DNA of 27,314 nucleotides from positions 1 through 27,314 of the forward strand of contig JAQSDS010000343.1 of assembly GCA_029946045.1 (NCBI GenBank). Reading direction: 5' to 3'. Within the stretch, counting starts at the first letter, position 1. Each line of letters starts with the position of its first letter. The notes below the pieces were generated by a model. It made no database searches and was not told the DNA's origin. It was given only the letters and a program-made list of their open reading frames with translations. Source of the stretch: Rhodoferax sp. (lineage in GTDB: Bacteria > Pseudomonadota > Gammaproteobacteria > Burkholderiales > Burkholderiaceae_C). Below, piece after piece: positions 7,711 through 16,456 of this stretch. The translations under genes and the position numbers were made by a program.

Positions 7711-8315
7711 GTCACACCATGGCGTTCAAGACCCTGTTTTCCCTGACCCGCACCACCACGGTAGCGGCCATGCTGTTGGCGGCCACCCAGCTGGTGCTGG
7801 CGCAAGCAACTCCAAAAGTCAAATTTGCCACTTCCGCAGGCGATTTTGTGGTTGAGTTGTACCCAGACAAGGCACCCAAAACCGTCGAGAATTTTGTGCA
7901 GTACGTCAAAGACAAACACTATGACGGCACCGTGTTCCACCGCGTGATCAACAACTTCATGATCCAGGGCGGCGGCTTTGATGCCAGCTACCAACAAAAA
8001 CCCACCCGCGCCCCGGTGCAGCACGAAGGCCGACAAGCCTATGAAAAGGGCCTGCGCAATGAGGTCGGTACATTGGCCATGGCGCGCACCGGCGACCCAC
8101 AGTCTGCCACCGCCCAGTTTTTCATCAACGTCAAAGACAATGCCTTTCTTGACCCCGGCACCCAGGGCTTTGGCTACACCGTTTTTGGTAAAGTCGTCGC
8201 CGGCATGGACGTGGTCAACACCATCAAGGTCACACCGACCGGCCCCGGCGGCCCGTTTGGTTCTGATGTCCCCAAAGCTCCCATTCTTATCAACTCTGCA
8301 ACCCTGGTGAAATAA
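7707..8315 (+). CDS. ppiA: Periplasmic peptidyl-prolyl cis-trans isomerase (cyclophilin)
   Basis: Catalyses cis-trans isomerisation of X-Pro bonds in exported proteins. The 202-residue product has an N-terminal signal peptide (AAMLLAATQLVLAQA, likely cut after A34) followed by a cyclophilin domain. Signatures are FHRVINNFMIQGGG and [17 protein letters not shown], which contain the catalytic Arg and the Phe and Gln of the active site. The start ATG 7707 overlaps the TPR stop by 4 bp; an internal ATG at 7719 is an alternative. It is followed after 3 bp by a second, signal-less cyclophilin, so the operon serves both compartments. Confidence 0.93.
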   Translation: MSHTMAFKTLFSLTRTTTVAAMLLAATQLVLAQATPKVKFATSAGDFVVELYPDKAPKTVENFVQYVKDKHYDGTVFHRVINNFMIQGGGFDASYQQKPTRAPVQHEGRQAYEKGLRNEVGTLAMARTGDPQSATAQFFINVKDNAFLDPGTQGFGYTVFGKVVAGMDVVNTIKVTPTGPGGPFGSDVPKAPILINSATLVK

Positions 8316-8318
8316 ATC

Positions 8319-8825
8319 ATGAGCAACCCGCAAGTCGAACTCCACGTCAAAAACTACGGCACCATCACGCTTGAACTCGACGCCGACAAAGCGCCCAAGT
8401 GCGCCGCCAACTTTCTGGCCTACGTCAACAAGGGCCATTACAACAACACCATTTTTCACCGCGTGATTCCCGGTTTCATGGTGCAAGGCGGCGGCATGGA
8501 GCCCGGCATGGCGCAAAAAGCCTGCGATGCGCCCATTGAAAACGAAGCCAATAACGGCCTGAAAAACCTGAACTACACCGTGGCCATGGCGCGCACCGGC
8601 GACCCGCATTCGGCCACCGCCCAGTTCTTCATCAACATCGCCGACAACGGCTTTTTGAACCACACCGCACCCAGCGCCCAGGGCTGGGGCTACGCCGTGT
8701 TTGGCAAGGTGGTGGCGGGCACCGACGTGGTCGACAAGATCAAGGCCGTCAAAACCGGCCGCAAGGGCTACCATGACGACGTGCCACTGGAAGACGTGGT
8801 CATTGAGAAAGCCGTGGCGCTTTAA
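8319..8825 (+). CDS. ppiB: Cytoplasmic peptidyl-prolyl cis-trans isomerase B
   Basis: A 168-residue cyclophilin with no signal peptide, so cytoplasmic. It has the same signatures as its upstream neighbour ([31 protein letters not shown]), with the usual PpiB ending [19 protein letters not shown]. Length matches E. coli PpiB (164). It starts 3 bp after ppiA and is followed by lpxH after a gap that contains two palindromic elements. The two cyclophilins look like an old tandem pair specialised for different compartments. Confidence 0.95.
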   Translation: MSNPQVELHVKNYGTITLELDADKAPKCAANFLAYVNKGHYNNTIFHRVIPGFMVQGGGMEPGMAQKACDAPIENEANNGLKNLNYTVAMARTGDPHSATAQFFINIADNGFLNHTAPSAQGWGYAVFGKVVAGTDVVDKIKAVKTGRKGYHDDVPLEDVVIEKAVAL

Positions 8826-8845
8826 GTTCCTACCAAGCTCTGTCG

Positions 8846-8864
8846 TGCCGGACCTGATCCGGCA
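8846..8864. repeat. REP-like palindrome 1
   Basis: TGCCGGA and TCCGGCA flank a 5-nt spacer (CCTGA): a perfect 7-bp stem. From general knowledge, the context GTGCCGGACCTGATCCGGC resembles a widespread dispersed palindrome of proteobacteria. It lies 20 bp after the ppiB stop. No T-run follows. Confidence 0.65.
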
Positions 8865-8878
8865 GCCAGGGCACGGGG

Positions 8879-8910
8879 ACCATCGCGGCGAGGGCGCCGC
8901 TCCCACAGGA
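8879..8910. repeat. REP-like palindrome 2, Pseudomonas-type
   Basis: GCGGCG and CGCCGC flank AGGG (8885-8900). The flanks ACCATC and CTCCCACAGGA closely resemble the REP element common in Pseudomonas genomes (recalled, not searched). Its 3' end supplies the only AGGA before the likely lpxH start. Confidence 0.6.
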
Positions 8911-8919
8911 CCGCTGACT

Positions 8920-9735
8920 TTGGCTTCAGAATCTTTACAAACGCCGGCTTCTGAAGTGAAGGCAGCGCCGGGCTGGCGCACGGTTGACTTCATCTCTGAC
9001 CTGCACCTGCAGGCCCGTGAAGCCGCCACCTTTGCCGCCTGGCAGCGTTACATGGCCAGTACGGCGGCCGATGCGCTGTTTATTTTGGGTGATTTGTTCG
9101 AGGTCTGGGTCGGGGACGACATCACCACGGCCACCGACGACCCCGACGCTGCATTTGCGCGCCAATGTCAAAAAGTTCTGCTCGCCACGTCGGCGCGCCT
9201 GCCGGTGTACTTCATGCACGGCAACCGCGATTTTTTGCTGGGTGAGCACTTTGCCAAGGCCTGCGGCATGACGCTGTTGCCGGACCCCACCGGGCTCGAC
9301 TTTGATGGCCAGCGCTACCTGCTGTGCCATGGCGACGCGCTGTGCCTGGGCGACGTTGACTACCAGCAGTTTCGTCTGCAAGTGCGCAAACCGGCCTGGC
9401 AGACACAATTTTTGGCCCAGCCCCTGACCGAGCGTCAGGCCATGGCGCGTGGGCTGCGCGCCCAAAGCGCCGCGCGCAAAGACAGCGGTGCCACGTATGC
9501 CGATGTTGATCCAACAGCAGCCGTGTTGTGCTTGCAGGCCAATGGCGCCAGCACGCTGATTCACGGTCACACCCACCGGCCCCAAGACCATACGCTGGAT
9601 GCCACCGCGCAGCCCCCGTTGCGCCGGCTGGTACTGAGCGACTGGGACGCAACAGCCCCGTCGCCACGGCTGGAAGTGCTGCGCTTGCAGGCCGGCCACG
9701 CCCCCCGGCGCGTGGCGCTGGCGCCAGCGCGTTAA
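8920..9735 (+). CDS. lpxH: UDP-2,3-diacylglucosamine diphosphatase
   Basis: Hydrolyses UDP-2,3-diacylglucosamine to lipid X and UMP in lipid A synthesis; a peripheral inner-membrane metallophosphoesterase. Metal-site motifs are visible: DLHL (27-30), GDLFEVW (57-63), GNRD (101-104), CHGD (136-139) and a late HGHTH. No ATG exists before the domain. TTG 8920 is chosen because AGGA lies 9 nt upstream; CTG 8914 and GTG 8956 are alternatives, so the first residues are uncertain. From 8920 the product is 271 residues against about 240 in E. coli. It is last in the TPR-ppiA-ppiB-lpxH operon. Its TAA overlaps the stop of the converging DUF349 gene in TTAA. Confidence 0.9.
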   Translation: MASESLQTPASEVKAAPGWRTVDFISDLHLQAREAATFAAWQRYMASTAADALFILGDLFEVWVGDDITTATDDPDAAFARQCQKVLLATSARLPVYFMHGNRDFLLGEHFAKACGMTLLPDPTGLDFDGQRYLLCHGDALCLGDVDYQQFRLQVRKPAWQTQFLAQPLTERQAMARGLRAQSAARKDSGATYADVDPTAAVLCLQANGASTLIHGHTHRPQDHTLDATAQPPLRRLVLSDWDATAPSPRLEVLRLQAGHAPRRVALAPAR

Positions 9736-12470
9736 GGCTTCAGCAGCACTTTCAGGACGTTTTGCAGGCGGCGCACCTGTGTGGCATCAAATGCAGATGC
9801 CAGCACCGTAGCCGCATCCTGCGCCCAGGTTTGTGCGGGTGCCGGGTCGTTGCGCTTGGTCAACAACTGCAGCTGGTACATGCGCCGTGCGCTCACCTGC
9901 TCGGCAGGCGTAGGCACTTCAGCGGCCATTTCCAGACGCAGCAGCGCAGTCGCGGCTTCGCCGGTAGCCGACTGTGACACAGCCTTGACCCAGGCTGCCC
10001 GCGCAGCCGGGCTGACCCGGTTGCCGAGTTCCTGCACGCCGGGCACCTGGGACGCATCGCGCGTCTCCCAGGCGGTCAGCAAATGCGTCAAGGCTTCGCC
10101 ATGGGCCTGGGCCGCCAACTTGCGCAAGGCAAATTGCGCTTGTTCCAGCGCGTCACGCTGGGCCCGGAAAGCGGCATCACCCAGACGCGGCGCATCGAAG
10201 CGCTCGCCATAAGCAGAGTGATCAGGACGCGCATCACGGCGCGGGCCGCGATCGTCCGTGCGAGCAGGACCACGCGCATCACGCGCGCCGTCGCGACCCG
10301 CCGGACGGCCGGCGTCCTTACGGTCGCCAAACTTGCCAGCACGGCCTTGCGCCGCCGGCTCTTCTTTTTTCATGCCCGGGCGGTCATCACCACGCATGGC
10401 CACCACGCGCTTGGGCACGGCCACTGGCTTGACTGGTTCGGGCGCAGCTTCCGCCGCTTCGTCAGAGCTGCCTTCTGTTGCCTCGGCCGCCATGGACGTT
10501 TCAGCCATGCCCTCGGCTTGCGGCGCTGCGACGGTGTCGGTGTCGGCCGGACCTGCAGCAGCGACCGCAGCTTGCGCCATGGCCTGGCCAGACAAGGCCG
10601 CTTCTAGCGCGCTCATGGCGCTGCGAATGGCCTGGGCATCGCCTGTGGCATTGGCCGCTTGCAGCGCTTTGGACGCGTCCAGCACCACACGGTCGCGCTC
10701 GCTCAAGGCGCTTTGAGCCTTTTCGCGCTCGGCCGTCTTGCGGTTAAAGGCCTCGTCGATCGGTTTACGGAACGCATCCCACAGCTTTTGCTCATGGCGA
10801 CGGTCGATGGGTACGCGGTGCGCCTCGGCCTGCCAGCGCTGCTGCAGCGCCTTGACGGCGTCGATGCGCAGCATGGTCTCAGCCCCCATGGCCCTGGCTT
10901 CGTCAATCATGGCGTGGCGCACGTCCAGGCTTTGCTTTTGCAGGGTTTCCAGCGGTTCGGCGGCATGGTCGATGGCGGCTTTCCAGAGCGGCTGCAGTTC
11001 GGCAAACATCTTTTCGCCGATATGGCCGGCGTCGCGCCAGCGGTCGCCAAACTGGTGCAGCACGCGGCTGAAACCTTTCCAGTCGTCGTCCAGCGCCACC
11101 CGATTGGCCTCGGCCCAAGCCTTGACTTCTTCGATCAGGGCCAGGCGCTGGGCGCGGTGCTCGGCCGATTCGGCCTTGATTTTTTCAAGCCAGGCCTCGA
11201 CCACCTTGTGGGCTTCGTTGCAGGCTTCGTCAAAGCGTTTCCACAGCGCGTGGTTGGGCACACCGCCCTGGTCGGTCAGCTTCCACTGTTCGCGCAGGCC
11301 ACGCAACTGGTCCTGCATCTTGCGGCCACCCATGGCCTGACCTTCGGGGCGCTTGAGCAGACCTTCGGCCTTGGCCACCAGTTCTTCACGCAATTGATCG
11401 GCACGCCAGCGCTGCCAGCCCTCAAGTTCACCCGCCGCCACCAGCGCCGCATGGGCCTGGGCTTCGAGCTTGTCATCGATCAAACGGCCGTTGTCCTTGA
11501 GCGCCTGGCGCAAGGCATTGGCGGCACCGGCGCTGGCCTTGCCATGGCCCTGCGCCATTTCATGCTCCAGCTTGGCCAGCACGTCCGCAACGTAAGCAAC
11601 GGCTTTGGCGCGAATCTCGGGATCGACCTTGGGTTTGGCCGGCGTGAGCGCTGGCTCCAGCGGCACGCCGCGCGCCACGCGCAGTTCATCGGCCCACACC
11701 GGCACCTTGGGCAACGGCGCGGTGGCATCTTGGGCGGCTGCAACAGTAAGTGCCAGAGCGTCCTGGAATGCCTGCCAAACCAGTTGCAGCTGAGCTTGGG
11801 CATCGTGCAACTGGGTCACAAACCGCAGGTCGACACTGGACCAATTGGCGTCTGCCACCAGGGCATCGGCCTCGGTTTGCCAGTGCGCCACATCTGTCGC
11901 CAGGGCTTCCTGGGCGGCCTGGGCATCGGTCCAGGGTTTGGTCGACAGCACCTCAATGCGCTGGGCCAGCAACACCGCTGCCTCGCGCTGCACCTGCACC
12001 CGGTGCTGCAGGTCTTCGATGGCACGCACCCGCTCAACCAGTTGGGCTTTCAGGCCGGCCAGGGGTTCCTTGCTCAGCGGCGCGCCCGCTTTGGCGGCAT
12101 CTCGCTGCCAGGCCAGGGCATCGGCCAGATTGAGCTTGCTCAAGGCCAGCAGCGCCTGGGCTTTGTCGGCCCATTCCAGCGCGATGGTGGCCTGCGTCCT
12201 GCTACGCTTGATCTCGTCGAGCTTTTCGCGCAGCAATTTGGCAGCACCCTTGTCTTTGCCACTGAGCTCCTTGAACACCTGCTGCAACTGCTCATTGCCT
12301 GGGCTGGTGGCCAACCATTCACGGATGCAGGCCATGCGCTCACCCGAGGTTTGTGCCGAAAACGCGCCATGGGTCATGGCATCCAGCGGATGGGCCTCGG
12401 CGGTTTTGGCACTGACGACAGGAGCGTCAGGGGTGGGGCTGGCTTTGCTTTGGGTAGAAAAAGGGAACAT
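9732..12470 (-). CDS. DUF349 domain protein
   Basis: A 912-residue, Ala- and Gln-rich, mostly helical protein with no signal peptide or membrane segment. Repeated units with conserved Trp-Lys (LREQWKLTDQG, LWKRFDEACNEAHK, FSRVLHQFGDRWRDAG, LWDAFRKPIDEAFNRK) mark tandem DUF349 repeats in the central part, within long coiled-coil-like helices. After them comes an Ala/Glu/Pro-rich stretch and an Arg/Asp/Gly-rich low-complexity segment (around residues 745-800), then a helical C-terminus. The function of the family is poorly known. The ATG at 12470 (MFPFSTQSKAS) was preferred; the frame is open to 12590 but the extension is not protein-like. No clear ribosome site. It converges on lpxH with a 4-bp overlap. 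Confidence 0.85.
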   Translation of the reverse strand: MFPFSTQSKASPTPDAPVVSAKTAEAHPLDAMTHGAFSAQTSGERMACIREWLATSPGNEQLQQVFKELSGKDKGAAKLLREKLDEIKRSRTQATIALEWADKAQALLALSKLNLADALAWQRDAAKAGAPLSKEPLAGLKAQLVERVRAIEDLQHRVQVQREAAVLLAQRIEVLSTKPWTDAQAAQEALATDVAHWQTEADALVADANWSSVDLRFVTQLHDAQAQLQLVWQAFQDALALTVAAAQDATAPLPKVPVWADELRVARGVPLEPALTPAKPKVDPEIRAKAVAYVADVLAKLEHEMAQGHGKASAGAANALRQALKDNGRLIDDKLEAQAHAALVAAGELEGWQRWRADQLREELVAKAEGLLKRPEGQAMGGRKMQDQLRGLREQWKLTDQGGVPNHALWKRFDEACNEAHKVVEAWLEKIKAESAEHRAQRLALIEEVKAWAEANRVALDDDWKGFSRVLHQFGDRWRDAGHIGEKMFAELQPLWKAAIDHAAEPLETLQKQSLDVRHAMIDEARAMGAETMLRIDAVKALQQRWQAEAHRVPIDRRHEQKLWDAFRKPIDEAFNRKTAEREKAQSALSERDRVVLDASKALQAANATGDAQAIRSAMSALEAALSGQAMAQAAVAAAGPADTDTVAAPQAEGMAETSMAAEATEGSSDEAAEAAPEPVKPVAVPKRVVAMRGDDRPGMKKEEPAAQGRAGKFGDRKDAGRPAGRDGARDARGPARTDDRGPRRDARPDHSAYGERFDAPRLGDAAFRAQRDALEQAQFALRKLAAQAHGEALTHLLTAWETRDASQVPGVQELGNRVSPAARAAWVKAVSQSATGEAATALLRLEMAAEVPTPAEQVSARRMYQLQLLTKRNDPAPAQTWAQDAATVLASAFDATQVRRLQNVLKVLLKP

Positions 12471-12534
12471 CGACGTCGCGCGCAAAAATGAGAAAGTGCC
12501 CACTGCCAGGCAGCGGGAATAAACACGTATTTTC

Positions 12535-12554
12535 GCCGGGTTTTGGCACCCGGC
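12535..12554. repeat. 7-bp GC-rich hairpin between two large genes
   Basis: GCCGGGT (12535-12541) and ACCCGGC (12548-12554) form a perfect stem with a 6-nt loop between the DUF748 gene stop and the DUF349 gene start. Read on the minus strand a T-run precedes rather than follows it, so it is not a classical terminator for the upstream gene. Confidence 0.5.
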
Positions 12555-12620
12555 CAAAAAACAATTTGGACAGCCCTGGGTGCAGGGCAAACAACCGCGC
12601 CAACAGGCCGTTAGTGCACG

Positions 12621-15600
12621 CTACCGGGTCGCCAGATTAAGCTCGGCCCGGGGCTGCCATTTGGCATCGTCCGGTACGGCTTTGGCAGCGCCCAGAAACA
12701 GCCGCTCCATGGGCAGCTTGAGGCTGGCCAGGTAGTCGCGCACGGCCACGCCACGCTGCTCGGCCAGCGCCCGCATGGCGGGCTCGGTCACGCTCAGGTT
12801 GGCCAGCAGCAAAGCCTCCATTTCGGGCACAGGAATATCTTTAACCAGGCCAATCAGGTTGCGCGGTTTGGGAAAGTCCGCGCGCTTGTAGACGGCTTTA
12901 AGCAACGCGGGGTACTCTGCGCCAGACACAGCAAGCGCCTGCGCCTGGTCTGCGGTGGCGCCGTCCAGCACGCTGCCACGCCGTTTTTCTGCCACAACCA
13001 GCGCCTGCAACTGCGCCCGCTTGTAGGCCTCACGCTCGTGTGCCAGGCTGGCGCTGCCCACCACCGTCATGGTCAGGGCCGGACGGTCAAGCAGGGCCTT
13101 GGCCACTTTGTCGAGTCCGGTACGGGCCTCGGGGCTCAGGCTGGCGCTGCCGGGCGCAAAGTTGACCATGCTGAGTTCGTCACCCCCGCCCCCCAAGACA
13201 CTGGCCAGCAGGGAAAAAGGTGCAGTTACGGCTTTCACGATCAGATTGACGATGAGCTTGAAAACAAGGGGCCCGATTCGAAACTGTGGGTCACTCAAGG
13301 AGCCGCTCACCGGCAGATCGATGTCAATGACACCATGACGGTCGGCCAGCAATGCCACCGCCAGTTTGACGGGCAAACTGTTTTTGGCCTCAGGCACGGC
13401 ATCGCCGAACTTGAGCTGATTGAGCACAATCTTGTGGTTGGCCGTGAGCTGGCCGTTGGGCTGCACCTGGTAGCCCACGTCCACACTGAGCTTGCCGCGC
13501 TCAATGCCGTAACCCGCGTAACGCGCCGAATAAGGCGACAGCGGCGGCAGTTCCAGGTCGCGCACCTTACCGGTGATGTCGAGCGCAAGCGGTTTGGCCA
13601 GCGGATTGACTTTGCCCAACACCTCCAGCGAGGCTGTGCCCTGGGCGCGCCCGCGCAGTTCCAGGTCGGCCAGTTGCACCACGCCGTTCGGTGCCTGCGA
13701 GGAAAACGCACTGAGTTTGCCGGTGAGTTCGGTCAAATCAACCGAGTAATTAGGTTGAATAAAGCGGTCGCTGAAATCCACGCGGCCACCCAGCAGGCTG
13801 ACCGGGCCAAAGTTGACCACGGCGGGCAAGTCTGAGACTGCGGCCACCGGCGCAGCCTCGGGGGCAGCCACAGGCGCTGAAGCGGGTGCGGCTGCAGCCG
13901 CCGTTGCGGCCACACTGTCGGGCTGGGCTGGCTTGAGCACGTCTTGCAGGTTGAAGCGACCGGCCTGGCTGAGGATCAGGCGGGCATAAAAGTCACTGAG
14001 CACAGTTTCTTGAACATTGAACTGGGTCGCCACGCCCGGGGCCAAGTCCAGCGCCAGCCCACGCAGGCTCAGGGCTTTCCAGTTCAACAGGTCCTCACCC
14101 GGAACGAAGGGCTGCGCTTGCGCCAAGGTGTTGGCCTGAAAGTCTTCCAGGCTGGTGTCGCCCTGCACTTTCAGCCGCATGCCCCCGGTTAACTGGGCAA
14201 AGTTGATTTGGCCTTTAAAACTGGCATCGGCATGCAGCAATTCCACGTTGAGCAGGTCAGCCAGATAAGGCTCAAGCGCATGCAGGGGCAAACGTTGCGC
14301 GGTCAACTGACCCTGCATTTGCAGTGGCGTCAATTTGCCCGAACCACGCCAGTTCAGCTGACCCGCATCGGTGCGGCCATGCTGCACGCGCGCCGCCAGG
14401 TTCAGGCCAAAATTCTTGCCCTTGAGGCTTGAAAAGTCTTTGAGCTGCAGCGAGATGGCAGAGCCGTCGAGGGTGACCGGCTTGGCGCCGGACTGGTCGG
14501 CAAAACCCACTTGCCCATTGCGCACATCGAGTTGTTGCACGGCCAGCGTCCAGGGTGCATTGGCCGGTGCATTGGCCGGTGCCTTGACCGGCGTTGATGG
14601 CCCTGCGCGCGTTTGCGCAGGCTCGGGCGTGAGCCAGTCTTCATACATCCAGCGCCCGTCGGCGGCGCGCAGCACGCGGGTCTGCGGTTGGTTCACCGTG
14701 ACCCGGCCCAGGCTGGCTGTGCGCTGCGTGAGGTCCAGCGTCACATCGTTCAACTGCACTTGCTTGATGCTGGCCAGCGTTGCCTTGCCCGGCTTGCCGC
14801 GCTGCTTGGGTGCCAGCGTGAACTGGTCCAGCGTGAACTGCGGCAACTGCAGCTCAAGCTGCTCGGCTTGACCGGGCTGCGAGGCTGCTTTCCAGCGCAA
14901 CTTGAGCGAGGTGTTGACCATGCCGTCAACGCGCGGCTGCAGCACTTGCGCCACATAGGGTGCGGCCACCTGCAAAGGCAGGTCGGTCACCTGGGCGTCA
15001 AGTTCAGCGTTTTGGTCGGTGGCGCTACCTTTGAAGCTGAAACTGGCGGCATCGAGCCGGGCGCTGCCTGCAAACGGCATGGCTTGGGTTGTGGGCCAGT
15101 TCAACGCCGAAGCGGTGACATCGAGGGCGCTTAATTGCAGGCGGCTGGGCGTGGCCAGGCTGGCGTCTTGCCATGACACCTGGCCGGCCTGCAAAGCGAC
15201 TTGGTCGACGCCGACTTGCCAGGGCTTGGCAACTTTTTCAGCGCTCTCTTGCTTCGGCTTGGCCGGTTGCAGCAGCGCCAGCCAATTGAGCTGGCCGGCC
15301 CGGTCACGCGCCAGGTTCAGGTGCGGCTCAGCCAGCGTCAGGCTGGCCAATTGCACGTTTTGCAACAGAGGTTGCACGTCTTTGAGTTGCAAGGTGAGTT
15401 GCTTGAATGTCAGCAGATCAGCTGGCGCTGTGTTGGCTGCTTGAGACACAAGTTTGACCTGGCTGGCCTGAATCTGCCCCTGTAGTCGCACCTTGGCTTC
15501 AGAAGACTGCTCAAACGCCAGTTTGAGATCGGCATCGAGCACGGCCGAGCTCAGGCGCAGTGGCAAGCTGGCCGGCTGATAGTCAAGGTAAGGTGCCAAG

Positions 15601-16334
15601 TCCAGACCAGAGACTTTGAAAGTAGCCTCGGTTTTGTGATTTTGGGCAAACGGTGTGCCTTGCGCGGCGGAATCAAAGTGACTGCCGTCCAGTGAAAAAG
15701 CCAGTTGCGGGGTCACCAGCACCGCGCGCTGGGCTGGCAAATTACTCAAAAAAGGCACGCTGATCGCCAGCTTGCTGAGTTGATGCGTCTTTTGATGCGG
15801 GGCATCGGTGAAATCAATTGCGCCATCGGCCAGCACCAAGTTGAACAAGGCAAAACGCATGGGACTTGCATCTGGTTCCGGCGCGGCTGGCGCGGCTGCC
15901 AACCGGGCCAGCACGTCGTCCACGTCATAACGCCCTTCCCCCAGGTAGGTCAGGCGCACATGCGGCTCATCCAGGGTGATGGCATCCACCACGGGTGCCC
16001 ACTTGAACAAGGACTGCAGCTCTGCATCTATATAAAGACGCTTCACTGACAGCTGCGGCAAAGCCTCAGGCTGCGGTGAGTTCAATGCAGATGCAGGCCC
16101 GTCCGCCCGCGCCACCTTGAAGTCATGCAGGGTGAGCTCCAGCGACCAGGGTTTGAACTCGACCCTGCCCAGCGACACCTGGCGCCCAAGTTGCTCACCC
16201 AGGCGCGTCTCAAACTGTGTCTTAAGCAAAGGGGGCAGCGCCAGCCAGGCAATTCCCCACAGTAGCAGCACGGCAGCAACGGCTCCGGCCAGACGGCGCA
16301 GCCACTTGGAATGTTGAAGCATTTGAACGTCCAT
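12621..16334 (-). CDS. DUF748 / AsmA-like envelope protein
   Basis: A 1237-residue protein anchored by one N-terminal membrane segment (about 13-34), with the bulk predicted in the periplasm. The pattern of amphipathic beta repeats (LTLAEPHLNLARDRAGQLNWLAL, VNQPQTRVLRAADGRW, FSDRFIQPNYSVDLTELTG) is that of DUF748 proteins, members of the AsmA-like group implicated in lipid transport between membranes. An Ala/Pro-rich linker lies near residue 820. A degenerate OmpA-like C-terminal stretch follows, with MVNFAPGSASLSPEA and ALTMTVVGSAS. The ATG at 16334 is listed; the ATG at 16322 has GGA about 7 nt upstream and may be the true start. It is separated by 135 bp or more from the DUF349 gene and diverges from the transglycosylase gene. 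Confidence 0.88.
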   Translation of the reverse strand: MDVQMLQHSKWLRRLAGAVAAVLLLWGIAWLALPPLLKTQFETRLGEQLGRQVSLGRVEFKPWSLELTLHDFKVARADGPASALNSPQPEALPQLSVKRLYIDAELQSLFKWAPVVDAITLDEPHVRLTYLGEGRYDVDDVLARLAAAPAAPEPDASPMRFALFNLVLADGAIDFTDAPHQKTHQLSKLAISVPFLSNLPAQRAVLVTPQLAFSLDGSHFDSAAQGTPFAQNHKTEATFKVSGLDLAPYLDYQPASLPLRLSSAVLDADLKLAFEQSSEAKVRLQGQIQASQVKLVSQAANTAPADLLTFKQLTLQLKDVQPLLQNVQLASLTLAEPHLNLARDRAGQLNWLALLQPAKPKQESAEKVAKPWQVGVDQVALQAGQVSWQDASLATPSRLQLSALDVTASALNWPTTQAMPFAGSARLDAASFSFKGSATDQNAELDAQVTDLPLQVAAPYVAQVLQPRVDGMVNTSLKLRWKAASQPGQAEQLELQLPQFTLDQFTLAPKQRGKPGKATLASIKQVQLNDVTLDLTQRTASLGRVTVNQPQTRVLRAADGRWMYEDWLTPEPAQTRAGPSTPVKAPANAPANAPWTLAVQQLDVRNGQVGFADQSGAKPVTLDGSAISLQLKDFSSLKGKNFGLNLAARVQHGRTDAGQLNWRGSGKLTPLQMQGQLTAQRLPLHALEPYLADLLNVELLHADASFKGQINFAQLTGGMRLKVQGDTSLEDFQANTLAQAQPFVPGEDLLNWKALSLRGLALDLAPGVATQFNVQETVLSDFYARLILSQAGRFNLQDVLKPAQPDSVAATAAAAAPASAPVAAPEAAPVAAVSDLPAVVNFGPVSLLGGRVDFSDRFIQPNYSVDLTELTGKLSAFSSQAPNGVVQLADLELRGRAQGTASLEVLGKVNPLAKPLALDITGKVRDLELPPLSPYSARYAGYGIERGKLSVDVGYQVQPNGQLTANHKIVLNQLKFGDAVPEAKNSLPVKLAVALLADRHGVIDIDLPVSGSLSDPQFRIGPLVFKLIVNLIVKAVTAPFSLLASVLGGGGDELSMVNFAPGSASLSPEARTGLDKVAKALLDRPALTMTVVGSASLAHEREAYKRAQLQALVVAEKRRGSVLDGATADQAQALAVSGAEYPALLKAVYKRADFPKPRNLIGLVKDIPVPEMEALLLANLSVTEPAMRALAEQRGVAVRDYLASLKLPMERLFLGAAKAVPDDAKWQPRAELNLATR

Positions 16335-16393
16335 CAGCGTATTTTCGGCCTTGTTTCAGGGCCGACAAAGCACTTGAAAACAAAATTTACAAT

Positions 16394-16412
16394 TTCTTTA
16401 TAGAATAAAGAA
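16394..16412. repeat. Perfect inverted repeat TTCTTTA-5-TAAAGAA
   Basis: Seven-base arms with a 5-nt spacer (TAGAA) between divergent genes. It could be an operator for the leftward gene, the rightward gene or both. The regulator is unknown. Confidence 0.5.
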
Positions 16413-16426
16413 CGCGTTTTATATGG

Positions 16427-16456
16427 TTGACTTGTTATATCAAGTCCCCCTAGAAT
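16427..16456 (+). promoter_or_regulatory. Sigma-70-like promoter with operator-like palindrome in spacer
   Basis: TTGACT (16427-16432) and TAGAAT (16451-16456) are separated by 18 bp. GACTTG-TTATAT-CAAGTC (16429-16446), a perfect 6-bp inverted repeat, overlaps the -35 box and most of the spacer, the classic place for a repressor. It would give a leader of about 175 nt to the transglycosylase gene. Confidence 0.5.

Noticed and set aside
10659..12491. 610-codon plus-strand frame
   Set aside because: Antisense shadow of the DUF349 gene, caused by high GC at third positions; no motif or ribosome site.
12535..12554. Rho-independent terminator for the DUF748 gene
   Set aside because: On the minus strand the T-run precedes the stem and A-rich sequence follows it, which does not fit an intrinsic terminator.
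12471..12590. Upstream start of the DUF349 protein
   Set aside because: The added 40 residues are Cys-rich and unlike the protein, and the gap carries a hairpin; the MFPF start is more natural.
14557..14580. 12-bp tandem repeat as a mobile or regulatory element
   Set aside because: It simply encodes an Ala-Pro-Ala-Asn linker repeat inside the DUF748 protein; ordinary low-complexity coding sequence.
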